Assembly: GCA_963825595.1 (NCBI GenBank)
Contig: CAWGUE010000002.1
Location: forward strand, 80,811-144,810
Length of the DNA: 64,000 bases
DNA from: JARFQH01 sp963825595
GTDB lineage: Bacteria; Desulfobacterota; Desulfobacteria; Desulfobacterales; SG8-13
Reading direction: 5' to 3'
A model generated the notes under the pieces. The model was not told where the DNA came from. It ran no database searches and saw only the letters and a program-made list of their open reading frames with translations. The stretch's first letter is position 1. Every line of letters begins with the position of its first letter. Shown one piece after another: positions 26,815-36,027 of this stretch. Made by a program: the position numbers and the translations under genes.

Positions 26815-29685
26815 ATGAAGGCTTTTCAGAAGGGTTTACAAAGGCTCTTGAGAGTCACTCTCATGTGGATCTTTGTCGCAAATATTGTTTCATGCACGGG
26901 TGCGGATCTTGCCGGACGCACCCACAACGCCGGTAGCGACCACCTCGCGCCCGCCTCGGCCGATGCCGCTGAAACGGCTCGATCCTTCCAAAACCAGCCG
27001 GCGTCACCTTGGCCACACGCACAAAGTGATCTCGCGGCGGATCCTGCGGTCGTGTTCGGAGAACTTCCCAATGGCTTCAGATATGCACTCATGCAAAACC
27101 GCACGCCCAAGGACAGGATCAGCATCCACCTCAACGTCATGAGCGGCAGCTTGAACGAAAACGACAATCAGAAGGGTGTAGCCCACTTTCTGGAGCACAT
27201 GCTCTTTAACGGATCGACCCATTTTGAACCCGGAGAGCTGGTGAAGTATTTCCAGAGTATCGGCATGCAGTTCGGTGCCGATGCAAACGCCTACACCGGC
27301 TTTGATGAAACGGTCTATACCGTTCTTCTACCTGAGGGGGACGAGAAAAACCTTACCGAGGGGCTCTTGGTCATGCGAGACTATGCCGATGGGGCCTCTT
27401 TGCTACCGTCCGAGATCGACCGCGAGCGAAAGGTCATCCTGGCGGAAATGCGTAGTCGGGACTCGGCATCGTATCGTACCTACGTGGCCGGCCTCGGTTT
27501 CGAAGCTCCTGAAACACGGCTGTCGCAAAGACTTCCCATCGGAAGCGCGGAAGTCATTCGGGACGCAGACCGCAAACTTCTCAAAGACTTCTACGATGCC
27601 TGGTACAGGCCGGATAACATGCTCCTTGTGATGGTCGGTGATTTTGATGCCCAACTGGCCGAGCGGCTCATAAAAGATCGATTCAACGGCTTTTCCGCCC
27701 GGGTGCCGCAAAGGGAAGAACCGGAATTCGGCACCGTGAACCATGCGGGTATCAAAACCTTCTACCATTTCGAAAAGGAAGCGGGCAACACCACGGTTTC
27801 TCTGGAAGTTGTCGAAAAAGTTCCTCACCGTCCGGATTCCGCCGCTCTTCAGGAGCAACTGCTCTTGGAAGAGGTCGCCGATCGAATGCTCCAACATCGT
27901 CTGGATGCTCTGGTCAAGAAACCCGATACGCCGTTTACCGATGCGTCCTATGGTTCGGGAACATACCTGCGTCACTTGAAAACGGCCATGATCAGCGCCG
28001 AGGGCAACCCCGAAAACTGGGATAAAATGCTCCATTTGATCGAACAGACCCTCAGAGGCACCCTCGCGTACGGTTTCACCCAGAACGAGCTCGAGCGCGT
28101 CAAAAAAAGCATGTTGGCCGAATATGCCGATGCGGTCAAAACATCCAACACCCGCGACAGCCGCCGACTGGCCATGGAAATTCTCTCTTCTTCGAACCGC
28201 GACCGGGTTTTTCAATCACCGCAGCAGAGAGAAGCACTTATGGGCCCGTTGGTTGAGGCCCTAACACTCGACCGGGTAAACGCGGCCTTCCGGGACGTCT
28301 GGTCGCCCGCTCACAGACTCGTAATGGTCACCGGAAACGTGGACCTCGCCACCGGCGAAACCCCTCCCGAGCAACAGGTATTGGCCGCTTATGGCCAGAG
28401 CCGTTTGGCCGTGGTTACCCCTATCGCCGAGCCGCAACCCGTTCGCTTTCCTTACCTGCCTGACCCGTCATCCAAGGGTCGCATTGCCAGCAGGATCTCC
28501 CATCCGAATCTTGGTATCACCCAGATCGATTTCGCCAACGGGGTGCGCCTGAATCTCAAACAGACCGATTTCAAGAAAAATGAGGTCTTGGTCAATATCG
28601 CCTTCGGCACTGGCCGTGCTGGTGAACCCCAGAGCCTGCCGGGCCTCTCCGAACTCGGCCAGGCGGTTGTCAATGGAAGTGGTCTCGGTCCGCTGAGCCG
28701 CGACGATATTGAACGCGCCATGGCCGGGAGTAATACCACGGTTGACTTTAGCGTCGCAGAAGACCATTTTGCGCTCGAAGGCCGAACAGTGTCGGAAGAG
28801 GTACGGCTGCTGTTTCAACTGTTGTACGCTCATTTGACGGATCCGGTTTACAGCGAGGAGGCCTATGCCCTTTCGATGCAGCGCTTTGGTCAGATGTACG
28901 CGGCGCTTTCCCGATCGATCGATGGGCAAATGCAACTTTCCGGATACCGGTTTTTGGCCGGCGGCGATATGCGCTTCGGCTTTCCGCCTTTAGAAACTTT
29001 CACGGCATTGACCCTCAAAGACGTTCGTTCCTGGATTGACACCGCCCTTAAGAACGCGCCCCTGGAGGTATCCGTGGTCGGTGATTTTGACGTCGAGGCG
29101 ATGGTCGATATCGTCGGCACGTATGTCGGCAGTCTGCCTCCCCGGCCGGGTCCGGGCGGCGTTGAAAGATCTTCCACGATCCGCTTTCCGGCCGCTCAAT
29201 CGGTGGATATACAGGTTGACACCGAAATCCCAAAAGCCTTGATCGTGGTTGCCTATCCCACCGAAGACATGTGGGATATCAAACGCACGCGCCGTCTGGC
29301 AGTATTGGGTGAAATCTTCTCGGACCGGCTGCGGGAACGGTTGCGGGAGAGTCTGGGGGCAACCTACTCCCCGTACGCGTTCAACAGGTCCTTGCGGGCC
29401 TACCCCGGGTATGGCGTTTTTCAGGCTGTCGCACTGGTAGACCCGTCCCAGTCGGGCGTTGTCGTGGATGAGATCCGGCGGATCATAGCCGATCTGTCGC
29501 AAAACGGCATCCGCCCGGATGAGTTGGAAAGGGCTCTCGGCCCGAGCCTCACTGGAATAAAGGACCGCATCCGCACCAACGCGTATTGGCTCGATACGGT
29601 GCTCACGGGGTCGAAACAATTTCCCCAGCAGCTCGAGTGGAGCCGGACAATCCAATTCCGATTATGCCGCCATAACCAGTCGTGA
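26815..29685 (+). CDS. M16 family metallopeptidase (pitrilysin-like), frameshifted near its 3' end
   Basis: This 956-residue zinc peptidase has the inverted zinc motif HFLEH at 124-128 with the downstream Glu region ERKVILAEM, and a second, non-catalytic M16 half from about residue 560. An N-terminal hydrophobic stretch ends in IVSC, so it may be a lipoprotein or exported. The frame ends early: past about 29660 another frame reads SDYAAITSRELSQLAATYLDNDK and stops at 29755, the family's normal end. One extra base (near TTCC) explains it. Only about 25 residues are affected. It is preceded by GAAGGAAATT. Confidence 0.88.
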   Translation: MKAFQKGLQRLLRVTLMWIFVANIVSCTGADLAGRTHNAGSDHLAPASADAAETARSFQNQPASPWPHAQSDLAADPAVVFGELPNGFRYALMQNRTPKDRISIHLNVMSGSLNENDNQKGVAHFLEHMLFNGSTHFEPGELVKYFQSIGMQFGADANAYTGFDETVYTVLLPEGDEKNLTEGLLVMRDYADGASLLPSEIDRERKVILAEMRSRDSASYRTYVAGLGFEAPETRLSQRLPIGSAEVIRDADRKLLKDFYDAWYRPDNMLLVMVGDFDAQLAERLIKDRFNGFSARVPQREEPEFGTVNHAGIKTFYHFEKEAGNTTVSLEVVEKVPHRPDSAALQEQLLLEEVADRMLQHRLDALVKKPDTPFTDASYGSGTYLRHLKTAMISAEGNPENWDKMLHLIEQTLRGTLAYGFTQNELERVKKSMLAEYADAVKTSNTRDSRRLAMEILSSSNRDRVFQSPQQREALMGPLVEALTLDRVNAAFRDVWSPAHRLVMVTGNVDLATGETPPEQQVLAAYGQSRLAVVTPIAEPQPVRFPYLPDPSSKGRIASRISHPNLGITQIDFANGVRLNLKQTDFKKNEVLVNIAFGTGRAGEPQSLPGLSELGQAVVNGSGLGPLSRDDIERAMAGSNTTVDFSVAEDHFALEGRTVSEEVRLLFQLLYAHLTDPVYSEEAYALSMQRFGQMYAALSRSIDGQMQLSGYRFLAGGDMRFGFPPLETFTALTLKDVRSWIDTALKNAPLEVSVVGDFDVEAMVDIVGTYVGSLPPRPGPGGVERSSTIRFPAAQSVDIQVDTEIPKALIVVAYPTEDMWDIKRTRRLAVLGEIFSDRLRERLRESLGATYSPYAFNRSLRAYPGYGVFQAVALVDPSQSGVVVDEIRRIIADLSQNGIRPDELERALGPSLTGIKDRIRTNAYWLDTVLTGSKQFPQQLEWSRTIQFRLCRHNQS

Positions 29686-29827
29686 ATTGTCACAACTGGC
29701 GGCAACGTACCTGGACAATGACAAGGCGGCAACGATCGTCATCAAACCGGCCTGAGACCTAATTTGTAGATTCAATGACCTCCGGCAAGATAGGGGAATG
29801 GCCTGTGAACCGCTTAAAGCGGTTTTT

Positions 29828-29929
29828 TATAGTGGTTTTCAAAAAAACGTTCCGTTATTTGAACGTTTTTTTCTACAACCAATTAGACCGCCCTTCCGTA
29901 TTTCGGAATTTATTTTTGAAAAGCGGTGT
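29828..29929 (+). repeat. Double-hairpin repeat family 1, copy C
   Basis: The copy runs from TATAGTGGTTTTC through AAACGTTCCGTTATTTGAACG, TTCTACAACCA and CCGCCCTTCCGTATTTCGGAA to AAAAGCGGTGTA. It is nearly identical to copies B and D. It lies about 75 bases past the M16 peptidase gene, and its first hairpin with a T run could serve as its terminator. Confidence 0.88.
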
Positions 29930-30097
29930 AAAACCATTTTTTCAGGCAAACAGACGGTGATTGAATATTGCTATTGGGGTATCGGCCCTTGACGCCGCTT
30001 GGTATTGCACATTATTAGGTTGAGAGGTTTAGGGTTCGGCGTTCTGGGTCGAAAAGTCCTTAAACTGCTTAATTCTAAATAACTCTGGCTCTATGGA

Positions 30098-30241
30098 GTT
30101 TGTAAAACCGTTTCACCAGAAGGCTTAAGTCGGGTATTTCGGATCTTGATCATTCGGGTATGCCGTATCCGTTGTTTGTAACCTTTGAACCCAGAACCCT
30201 GAACCTCTGAACGTGGAACCCTAAATCCTAACCCTGAACCA
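30098..30241 (-). repeat. Repeat family 2, copy 2 (inverted)
   Basis: Read on the minus strand this has GGTTCAGGGTT blocks, then GGTTCAAAGGTTACAAACAACGG, ATACGGCATACCC, TGATCAAGATCCGAAATACCCGAC and GTGAAACGGTTTTACAAAC. It matches copies 1 and 3 in order. It lies directly upstream of the response regulator gene. Confidence 0.75.
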
Positions 30242-30269
30242 ATCAGTTGAGGAAGAAAGAAGTGCGCCG

Positions 30270-30944
30270 ATGAGAATCCTGGTCGTTGAAGATGACAAGA
30301 AGATCGCCTCCTTTGTCGCCAAGGGCCTGAAGGAAGCCGGCTATGCGGTTGATGTCGCACATGACGGCTTGGACGGTATGGATCTCGGACTCAGCGGGCT
30401 CTATGACGCCGCCGTTGTCGACATCATGCTCCCAGGTATAGACGGCTTGACACTGATCGAAAGGCTGCGGGCCAAGAAGAACAATACGCCGGTGATCATC
30501 CTCAGCGCCAAACGGTCCGTGGACGACCGCGTGAAGGGGTTGCAATCCGGGGGGGACGACTATCTGACCAAGCCCTTTTCGTTCTCGGAACTGCTGGCCC
30601 GGATCCAGGCCCTGATCCGCAGAGACACTCGGGTGGCAGAGCCTTCGACGCTCACCGTCGGCGATCTTCGTGTCGATCTTTTGACACGCGAAGCCAAACG
30701 CGAAGACACGGTCATCAGTCTTCCGGCGCGGGAATTTTCGCTGCTGGAATACCTGATGCGCAATCCCGGCCGGATCATATCCAAGACCTCCATCCTGGAG
30801 AATATTTACGACTACAGCTTTGATCCGCAAACAAACGTTGTCGATGTTCTGGTTTGCCGCCTACGCAACAAGATCGACAAAGATTTTGACCGCAAGATGC
30901 TCCATACGGTCAGGGGAATGGGGTATGTCCTCAAAGACCAATAA
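30270..30944 (+). CDS. OmpR/PhoB-type response regulator
   Basis: This 224-residue two-domain regulator has the receiver domain (acidic pocket ED at 7-8, phosphoacceptor D51 in VVDIMLPG, Lys in YLTKPFS) and a C-terminal winged-helix DNA-binding domain (ISLPAREFSLLEYLMRNPGRIISKTSILENIY...VVDVLVCRLRNKID). It is phosphorylated by the kinase encoded by the next gene, whose start lies inside its 3' end. The target genes are not evident, but the neighbours (membrane protein, VWA-OmpA protein) point to envelope functions. GAGGAAG precedes the start. Confidence 0.93.
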   Translation: MRILVVEDDKKIASFVAKGLKEAGYAVDVAHDGLDGMDLGLSGLYDAAVVDIMLPGIDGLTLIERLRAKKNNTPVIILSAKRSVDDRVKGLQSGGDDYLTKPFSFSELLARIQALIRRDTRVAEPSTLTVGDLRVDLLTREAKREDTVISLPAREFSLLEYLMRNPGRIISKTSILENIYDYSFDPQTNVVDVLVCRLRNKIDKDFDRKMLHTVRGMGYVLKDQ

Positions 30945-32334
30945 GAGTATCGGCCTGACCTTCAGCCTGAAGCTGAGCATATCGTACGCCGTTTTTTTCG
31001 TCTTCAGCTCCCTGGCGCTCTTCCTCGTTGCCTATTACCTGGTTAACGGATTGGTCGGAGAGAAAGAACGCGAAGTCATCCGCGACCGCATCCAGGAGTA
31101 CACGGCCTGGTATTATGAGGGGGGTGTGGATGCTGTTCGCTCAAGGTTTGCGGTGCAATCCCGGGGTTCCGATGATATACTCTTCATACGCATCATCGGG
31201 CCGCTCGACCAGGTGCTGTTCATCAGCTTCCCGCCGGGCGCCGAAGGTTTTGATCCGCACCGGTTCAAAGCCCCTGAACCGGGCCAGAAGGGCCCTCTTT
31301 TTTTCGTCGAAGACAACGGAAAGGGCACCTGGACCATCGGCAACAGTCGCCTTCCCGGTGGCCTTATCCTCCAGGTCGGCAAAAATTCAACCCGCAGCCA
31401 GGAGTTTTTGTCATACTTTCGATCGGTATTCCTCAAAATTGTTCTTCCCCTTCTCCTGCTCGGCTTTATCGGCGGTGGCTTTCTGACCTTCCGCGCCATG
31501 CGCCCCGTCCGGCAATTGATCCAGACGGTACGAAGAATTCTCGAGACCGGCGACACGAGCAGGCGAGTGCCCGCGCGGTCCGGACGTGGCGAACTCGATG
31601 AGCTCGTCAGCCTTTTCAACCAGATGCTGGATAAAAATGATTCTCTGATCCAGGCCATGCGCGAATCCCTGGACAATGTCTCCCACGATTTGCGCACGCC
31701 CATGACCCGCCTGCGGGGAACCGCCGAACTGGCCTTGCAGAAAAATCAGGACTCGGGCCCTTGCCGGGAAGCCCTGGCCGACTGCATGGAAGAATCCGAC
31801 CGGGTCCTGACCATGCTGAACACCCTGATGGACGTGGCCGAAGCCGAAACCGGCGCGATGCATTTAAACAAAACCGAAGTATCGGTACCGGAAATCGTGC
31901 ACTCCGTGGTCGATCTCTACGAGATCATCGCCGAAGAAAGGAAGATAACCATCCGCACCCGCCTGCCGGAGGAACTGCTGATTCATGCCGATCGAAACCG
32001 CATCCAGCAGGTCACTGCCAACCTCCTCGACAATGCCATCAAATACAGCCGCCCGGGCGGTTCAATCGACATTTCAACCCACGAGGACGGTCCATTTGCC
32101 GTGATCGTGGTAGCCGACCAGGGGGTCGGGATCGCCCCGGAGGAAATCAACCAGATCTGGGATCGGCTTTACCGCGGCGACCGCAGCCGCTCCAAGCGTG
32201 GTCTGGGGTTGGGGTTGAGCCTGGTACGCGCCATCGTTGAAGCCCACGGCGGAAAGGTCCGAGTGGAAAGCCGTCTCGACCAGGGTGCGACGTTTACCGC
32301 CATGCTTCCCCGAAAAAATTCATCTCTTCGTTGA
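30925..32334 (+). CDS. Sensor histidine kinase
   Basis: This 469-residue inner-membrane kinase has two membrane helices (about 18-40 and 168-190), a periplasmic sensor between them, a HAMP domain (about 191-243), the phosphoacceptor H254 in NVSHDLRTPMTRLRG, and an ATPase domain with NLLDNAIKYS, DQGVGIAPEE and GLGLGLSLVRAIVEAHGG. The start ATG at 30925 overlaps the response regulator gene by 20 bases, which couples translation. The frame is open further upstream, but that part lies within the regulator. Its ligand is unknown. Confidence 0.93.
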   Translation: MSSKTNKSIGLTFSLKLSISYAVFFVFSSLALFLVAYYLVNGLVGEKEREVIRDRIQEYTAWYYEGGVDAVRSRFAVQSRGSDDILFIRIIGPLDQVLFISFPPGAEGFDPHRFKAPEPGQKGPLFFVEDNGKGTWTIGNSRLPGGLILQVGKNSTRSQEFLSYFRSVFLKIVLPLLLLGFIGGGFLTFRAMRPVRQLIQTVRRILETGDTSRRVPARSGRGELDELVSLFNQMLDKNDSLIQAMRESLDNVSHDLRTPMTRLRGTAELALQKNQDSGPCREALADCMEESDRVLTMLNTLMDVAEAETGAMHLNKTEVSVPEIVHSVVDLYEIIAEERKITIRTRLPEELLIHADRNRIQQVTANLLDNAIKYSRPGGSIDISTHEDGPFAVIVVADQGVGIAPEEINQIWDRLYRGDRSRSKRGLGLGLSLVRAIVEAHGGKVRVESRLDQGATFTAMLPRKNSSLR

Positions 32335-32346
32335 AGGAGCAATTCA

Positions 32347-32877
32347 ATGGGATCGAAGAAATCCGGAAAGAAAAGTAAACCGACCAAAACGATTAGGAGA
32401 GGAAAGCGGCCGGTAGTCTTGTATTTGATTGTCGCCGGCATCGTTGGCGCCGTTGTGATCGGTGTTTTTCTTTTCGAGAAATCCGCCAACGAAACCGACC
32501 GGCGATCGGCAGCAAAAGATGCAACGTCGTCGAGTCCGCCGGCGAACAGCCCTCCAGCGGCACAAAGCCAACTCGTCAAACTAATCGGCCGTTGGCTGCG
32601 GCCGGACGGCGGCTACGTCATCGACATCGCCAATGTCGGTTCGGACGGCTCACTTGCGGCCGCCTATTACAATCCGCGTCCAATCAACGTTGCACAGGCA
32701 TCTTGGACCATTGAGGAGGAAAGGACCAAGATTTTTATCGAGCTTCGCGATGTCGGGTACCCGGGAGCCAGATATTCCTTGGCGTATGATCCTCAAGACG
32801 ATGCCCTGAAAGGCCTCTATTATCAACCCAGCGTCGAACAGAGCTTCGAGGTCGTCTTTGTGCGGATGAATCCGTAA
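32347..32877 (+). CDS. Hypothetical single-pass membrane protein
   Basis: This 176-residue protein has a strongly basic N-terminus, one membrane helix (about 24-43, VLYLIVAGIVGAVVIGVFLF), a Ser/Pro/Ala linker and a C-terminal beta-rich domain (LIGRWLRPDGGYVIDIANVG...LKGLYYQPSVEQSFEVVFVRM) that looks like a small lipocalin-type or lipid-binding barrel. I do not recognise a family name. It begins 12 bases after the sensor kinase stop with GAAGGAG in front, so it shares the operon and may be a sensor accessory or target. Confidence 0.75.
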   Translation: MGSKKSGKKSKPTKTIRRGKRPVVLYLIVAGIVGAVVIGVFLFEKSANETDRRSAAKDATSSSPPANSPPAAQSQLVKLIGRWLRPDGGYVIDIANVGSDGSLAAAYYNPRPINVAQASWTIEEERTKIFIELRDVGYPGARYSLAYDPQDDALKGLYYQPSVEQSFEVVFVRMNP

Positions 32878-33149
32878 GGTTTTTAAACTTTGAACGAATA
32901 ATAGATGTAAAATCGACCTCTGTTTGACATTTGAAACGATAATTATGGGAATGACTTGTTTTCGTTAATAAAAAGAGACATTTTATTTTTTTACTTCGTT
33001 TTGTTGACATCTTCTCTTACTGCATTAAGTTCTGCCACCTAAATAGAATTTTACTTGTTTTCCTTCCTCAACTATTTTTATTTTCCGTTGGTTATAGACG
33101 TTTAAAACAGATCGTTTAAACAATCTTTTACATTGAAATGGAGGTAGAA

Positions 33150-34259
33150 ATGAATAGAAATTGGATTGCTTTGCTCCTGGTCGCCGCCCTGGCGTTTTCA
33201 GGTCTGTTTGTCTCCGAGTCTACGGCTCTGGAAATCATAACCCAGGAAGACATTCAGCAAAACGTGATTGCCAAGGAGGACTTTATCAAAGTCGTCGACA
33301 ATTTCATCGTGCTTTTCGACGCCTCACGGTCAATGGCCGACACCTATCCGGCCAGCGGTGGACAGAAGATCGAAGCGGCCAAGGAGATCCTACGCCAGCA
33401 GAACGCGGTCCTTCCGGACCTGGGCTGGAACGCCGGCCTCTATACCTACACGCCCTGGAAGTCCTATTTCGATCTGGCCGCGTATGACAAGGCGGCCTAC
33501 GGAAGTGCCATCGATAGCTTGCCCTCGACCCGCACCGCCGGTGAATGGGTGCAGAATCCGACCCCGCTGGCCGACGGCGTCGACCGTCTTGACCCGTTGC
33601 TTTCCAGCCTGTCGGGCAAAACCGCCGTGTTTATATTCACCGACGGCACCTACCAGAGGCTCGAACCCAAGAAACTCTACCCTATGGACGCCATCAAAGC
33701 CGTTGCCGAAAAGCATCCGGACACCTGTTTTTATTTCGTGAGCTCGGCCAAGCCCGGCAAGCCGCAGAACCTGTTGAACGACATGGCCGGCGTCAACGCT
33801 TGCTCGCGGGTCATTCCTTTCGACGACCTGTACAATAACCCCATGTACGGTGCCGGCATACTCTATCTGGTCGATTCCTCCAAGGAAGTCGTCACCACCA
33901 CCGAGACCCGTATCGCCGGGGTCAAGGCGGATAACGTCCGGTTCGAGTTCGCCAAGGCCGATGTTCTGCCGCAATACACAGGCGAACTCGACACGCTGGG
34001 GAAATTCCTGCAGGACAATCCGAAGGCAAAGGTGGCCCTGGCCGGCTTCACCGACAGTATCGGAACTGAAGAATACAACCTGTACCTCTCGCAACAGCGC
34101 GCGGGAAGTGTGGCCAACTACCTGAAACAAAACTTCAACATCGGATCTGACCGTATCGCAACATTCTGGTATGGAAAAACCAACCCGATTGCCGACAACA
34201 GCACCCCGCAAGGACGCGCCATGAACCGGCGGGTGGAAGTAGCCATCGGCGGCATGTAA
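33150..34259 (+). CDS. VWA-like and OmpA-domain secreted protein
   Basis: This 369-residue protein has a signal peptide (WIALLLVAALAFSGLFVSESTA), a von Willebrand A-like domain with the metal site FDASRSMAD near 57-65 and FIFTDGTYQR, and a C-terminal OmpA-type peptidoglycan-binding domain (ALAGFTDSIGTEEYNLYLSQQRA...GRAMNRRVEVAIGG). It is probably periplasmic or tied to the outer membrane. I place the start at the ATG at 33150, which GGAGG precedes; the in-frame ATG at 33138 lies upstream of that site. It follows a 270-base gap after the two-component operon. Confidence 0.88.
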   Translation: MNRNWIALLLVAALAFSGLFVSESTALEIITQEDIQQNVIAKEDFIKVVDNFIVLFDASRSMADTYPASGGQKIEAAKEILRQQNAVLPDLGWNAGLYTYTPWKSYFDLAAYDKAAYGSAIDSLPSTRTAGEWVQNPTPLADGVDRLDPLLSSLSGKTAVFIFTDGTYQRLEPKKLYPMDAIKAVAEKHPDTCFYFVSSAKPGKPQNLLNDMAGVNACSRVIPFDDLYNNPMYGAGILYLVDSSKEVVTTTETRIAGVKADNVRFEFAKADVLPQYTGELDTLGKFLQDNPKAKVALAGFTDSIGTEEYNLYLSQQRAGSVANYLKQNFNIGSDRIATFWYGKTNPIADNSTPQGRAMNRRVEVAIGGM

Positions 34260-34805
34260 TCATAGCGCTCAACTCATGATAGAAAGAGGGCGTTGAAAAA
34301 CGTCCTGAGCGCCGGCAAGAAAAGGCAAAATCCGACGAAAAAGCGAATTTTATGTGTGATAAATGAGCTTTTTCGTTGGAGCGGGGGCTCCCCGGTTCAG
34401 CCATCAAAGCAGTGTTGCCAGTCGCAAGATTTGTTCAACAGCCTGTTGGTTGTTCAAGCAGCAGGCATCCGCCATTGATTCGGCCGGATGCCTGCTATAT
34501 ATTAAAATGCGAGTTTAGGGGAGATCCGGACCCGGAACCCAGAGACCGGGCTGTGTTACTGGTATGGGGCTCGATCTCGTAGTATTTGGGATACAATCCA
34601 TTGCCTTGAATATCTATAGCCGCGCTCACTTGTTTACTTTCCTGCTTGACTGATCATCCGCGAGCGTAGTTTACTGCCGCAGATAAACGAATCCGGGCAT
34701 CTGTATCCAGAATGCGAATAATAATGAAGCCCGGGCCGGTTTGAACTGTGGGTTAACTCTATTACCGAATTCCTTTGTCAATGACCCGAAACCAGGAGCG
34801 ATGAG
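34260..34805. other. Intergenic region with two hairpins
   Basis: ACGAAAAAGC (34335-34344) and GCTTTTTCGT (34367-34376) are perfect 10-base arms of one hairpin; the second is the terminator at 34461-34495. The sequence around the first (GGGCGTTGAAAAACG...) looks like the repeated intergenic DNA that sulfate reducers often carry. No gene is visible up to the SYLF gene. Confidence 0.45.
34461..34495 (+). terminator. Terminator-like hairpin
   Basis: GCAGGCATCCG (34461-34471) and CGGATGCCTGC (34485-34495) are perfect 11-base arms with a 13-base loop, followed by an AT-rich stretch (TATATATTAAAA) and not a pure T run. It is 200 bases past the VWA-OmpA gene. Confidence 0.45.
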
Positions 34806-35507
34806 ATGAAAAGAACACGTCGAGTTTTTCTATTATTCCTTTGTGCCTTTTTTTTCGGGATCATGGTGGCCGGTAATTCAGCACCGGCAGACGCATCCGA
34901 ACCAACGGAACAGCAGCTGCTCGTTGATGGGGCGCGCGTCACCTTTCAAAGCATGCTATCGGACTTCGGGATGAAATGGTTGCGGGACAACCTCTATCAG
35001 GCCAAGGGGGTTCTGATCATACCGCGGCTACTGAAAGGCGGATTAATTCTCGGTGGCTCCGGCGGCCGGGGTGTTCTGCTGATCAAAGATGACAAAACCG
35101 GCCAGTGGAGTCAACCGGCCTTTTACACACTCGGCTCTGCAAGCATCGGTTTGCAGATCGGCGGTGAAGCGGCCGAAATCATTATGATGGTCAGAACCCA
35201 GAAAGCCGTGGACAAATTGCTCTCATCCTCTTTCAAAATCGGCGGCGATATCTCATTGACCGCCGGGCCGTTCGGTCAGGGCGTGCAATCGAATGTCCAG
35301 ACCGACATTTACTCCTTTTCGCGCTCCCAGGGTCTTTTCGCCGGTATCGCCCTGGATGGCACCTTCGTTTCCGCCCGTGAAAAATGGAATACGGCTTATT
35401 ACGGCAAACCGGTGACACTGGTGGACATCCTCATATCGAATATGGTCAGCAACCCGGGATCGGCCGAACTTCGCAACGCCGTCGCCAATGCTGCCAGAAT
35501 AAAATAG
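34806..35507 (+). CDS. SYLF (Ysc84) domain lipid-binding protein
   Basis: This 233-residue protein has a signal peptide (VFLLFLCAFFFGIMVAGNSAPADA) followed by a SYLF domain: AKGVLIIPRLLKGGLILGGSGGRGVLL, WSQPAFYTLGSASIGLQIGGEAAEIIMMVRTQKAVDKLL and a glycine-rich end region. SYLF domains bind phosphoinositides in eukaryotes; the bacterial role is unknown, but export suggests an envelope lipid-binding protein. A close paralogue lies at 36028-36717, with a small gene between. GGAGCGATGAG precedes the ATG. Confidence 0.9.
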   Translation: MKRTRRVFLLFLCAFFFGIMVAGNSAPADASEPTEQQLLVDGARVTFQSMLSDFGMKWLRDNLYQAKGVLIIPRLLKGGLILGGSGGRGVLLIKDDKTGQWSQPAFYTLGSASIGLQIGGEAAEIIMMVRTQKAVDKLLSSSFKIGGDISLTAGPFGQGVQSNVQTDIYSFSRSQGLFAGIALDGTFVSAREKWNTAYYGKPVTLVDILISNMVSNPGSAELRNAVANAARIK

Positions 35508-35563
35508 CGTACATGAGTGTACCATCGTAACCGATCCGTCGGTGAACAGAGAGGTAGAAAATA

Positions 35564-35821
35564 ATGGCGAAAGAGAAAGTCCAACACTTGACCAGTGTCA
35601 TTGCATCCGTTTTTTCCCATGCCGGTCACATTTCAAAAGAGGAGGCTAAGGAGATTAGTGGGCTCGACGACCATGAGTTTGAAAAAACCTACGCCAAAGC
35701 ATCCGACATCACTGCGAAGGTGATGCAAACCGAGGGCGACAAAATGGACACGTTTCTGGCACACGTTGCCAAGGAAATCGATGCTTATGTTGCACACTAC
35801 GGGGGTAAACTGTTTGAATAA
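35564..35821 (+). CDS. Small hypothetical cytosolic protein between SYLF paralogues
   Basis: This 85-residue acidic helical protein (KVQHLTSVIASVFSHAGHISKEEAKEISGLDDHEFEKTYAKAS) has no signal peptide or membrane helix. I do not recognise the family. GAGAGGT before the ATG supports translation. It starts 56 bases after the first SYLF gene, probably in the same transcript. Repeat family 3 begins 8 bases after its stop. Confidence 0.6.
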   Translation: MAKEKVQHLTSVIASVFSHAGHISKEEAKEISGLDDHEFEKTYAKASDITAKVMQTEGDKMDTFLAHVAKEIDAYVAHYGGKLFE

Positions 35822-35828
35822 CTACTTT

Positions 35829-35925
35829 CCGTCCATAAATGGCCCTTTTTCGCAATTTCGGTGTCAATCACGCCTAAGGCGTGGCAGGTCTGGAATTGCT
35901 TGTGCGGCGGACAGGCGTAAGCCTC
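35829..35925 (+). repeat. Repeat family 3, copy 2
   Basis: GTCCATAAATGGCCCTTTTTCGCAATTTCGG, then GTCAATCACGCCTAAGG and GGCAGGTCTGGAATTGCTTGTGCGGC align with 18402-18515. GCAATT early and AATTGC later are complementary, so part of the element can form a hairpin. It separates the small gene from the second SYLF gene. Confidence 0.6.
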
Positions 35926-36027
35926 CGTGCAATCCCTTGATTTCCTAAAACTTGCACATTTCTGGATCGGAAACTGGTCAGCGCTCTCCATAAAACCTTT
36001 AATGGAAACTAACAAAGGAGGAAGAAT

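Larger units (their letters stand above)
29756..30269. other. Intergenic region carrying repeats of families 1 and 2
   Basis: Between the M16 peptidase and the response regulator there is no gene. Repeat family 1 copy C (29828-29929) and repeat family 2 copy 2 (30098-30241, inverted) take up about half of it. Confidence 0.5.

Noticed and set aside
29775..29992. Small plus-strand frames of 61 and 64 codons
   Set aside because: They are translations of repeat family 1 copy C.
35757..35775. A TGGCAC...TTGCC stretch as a sigma-54 promoter
   Set aside because: The spacing is two bases too short for -24/-12 and it lies inside a small coding gene.
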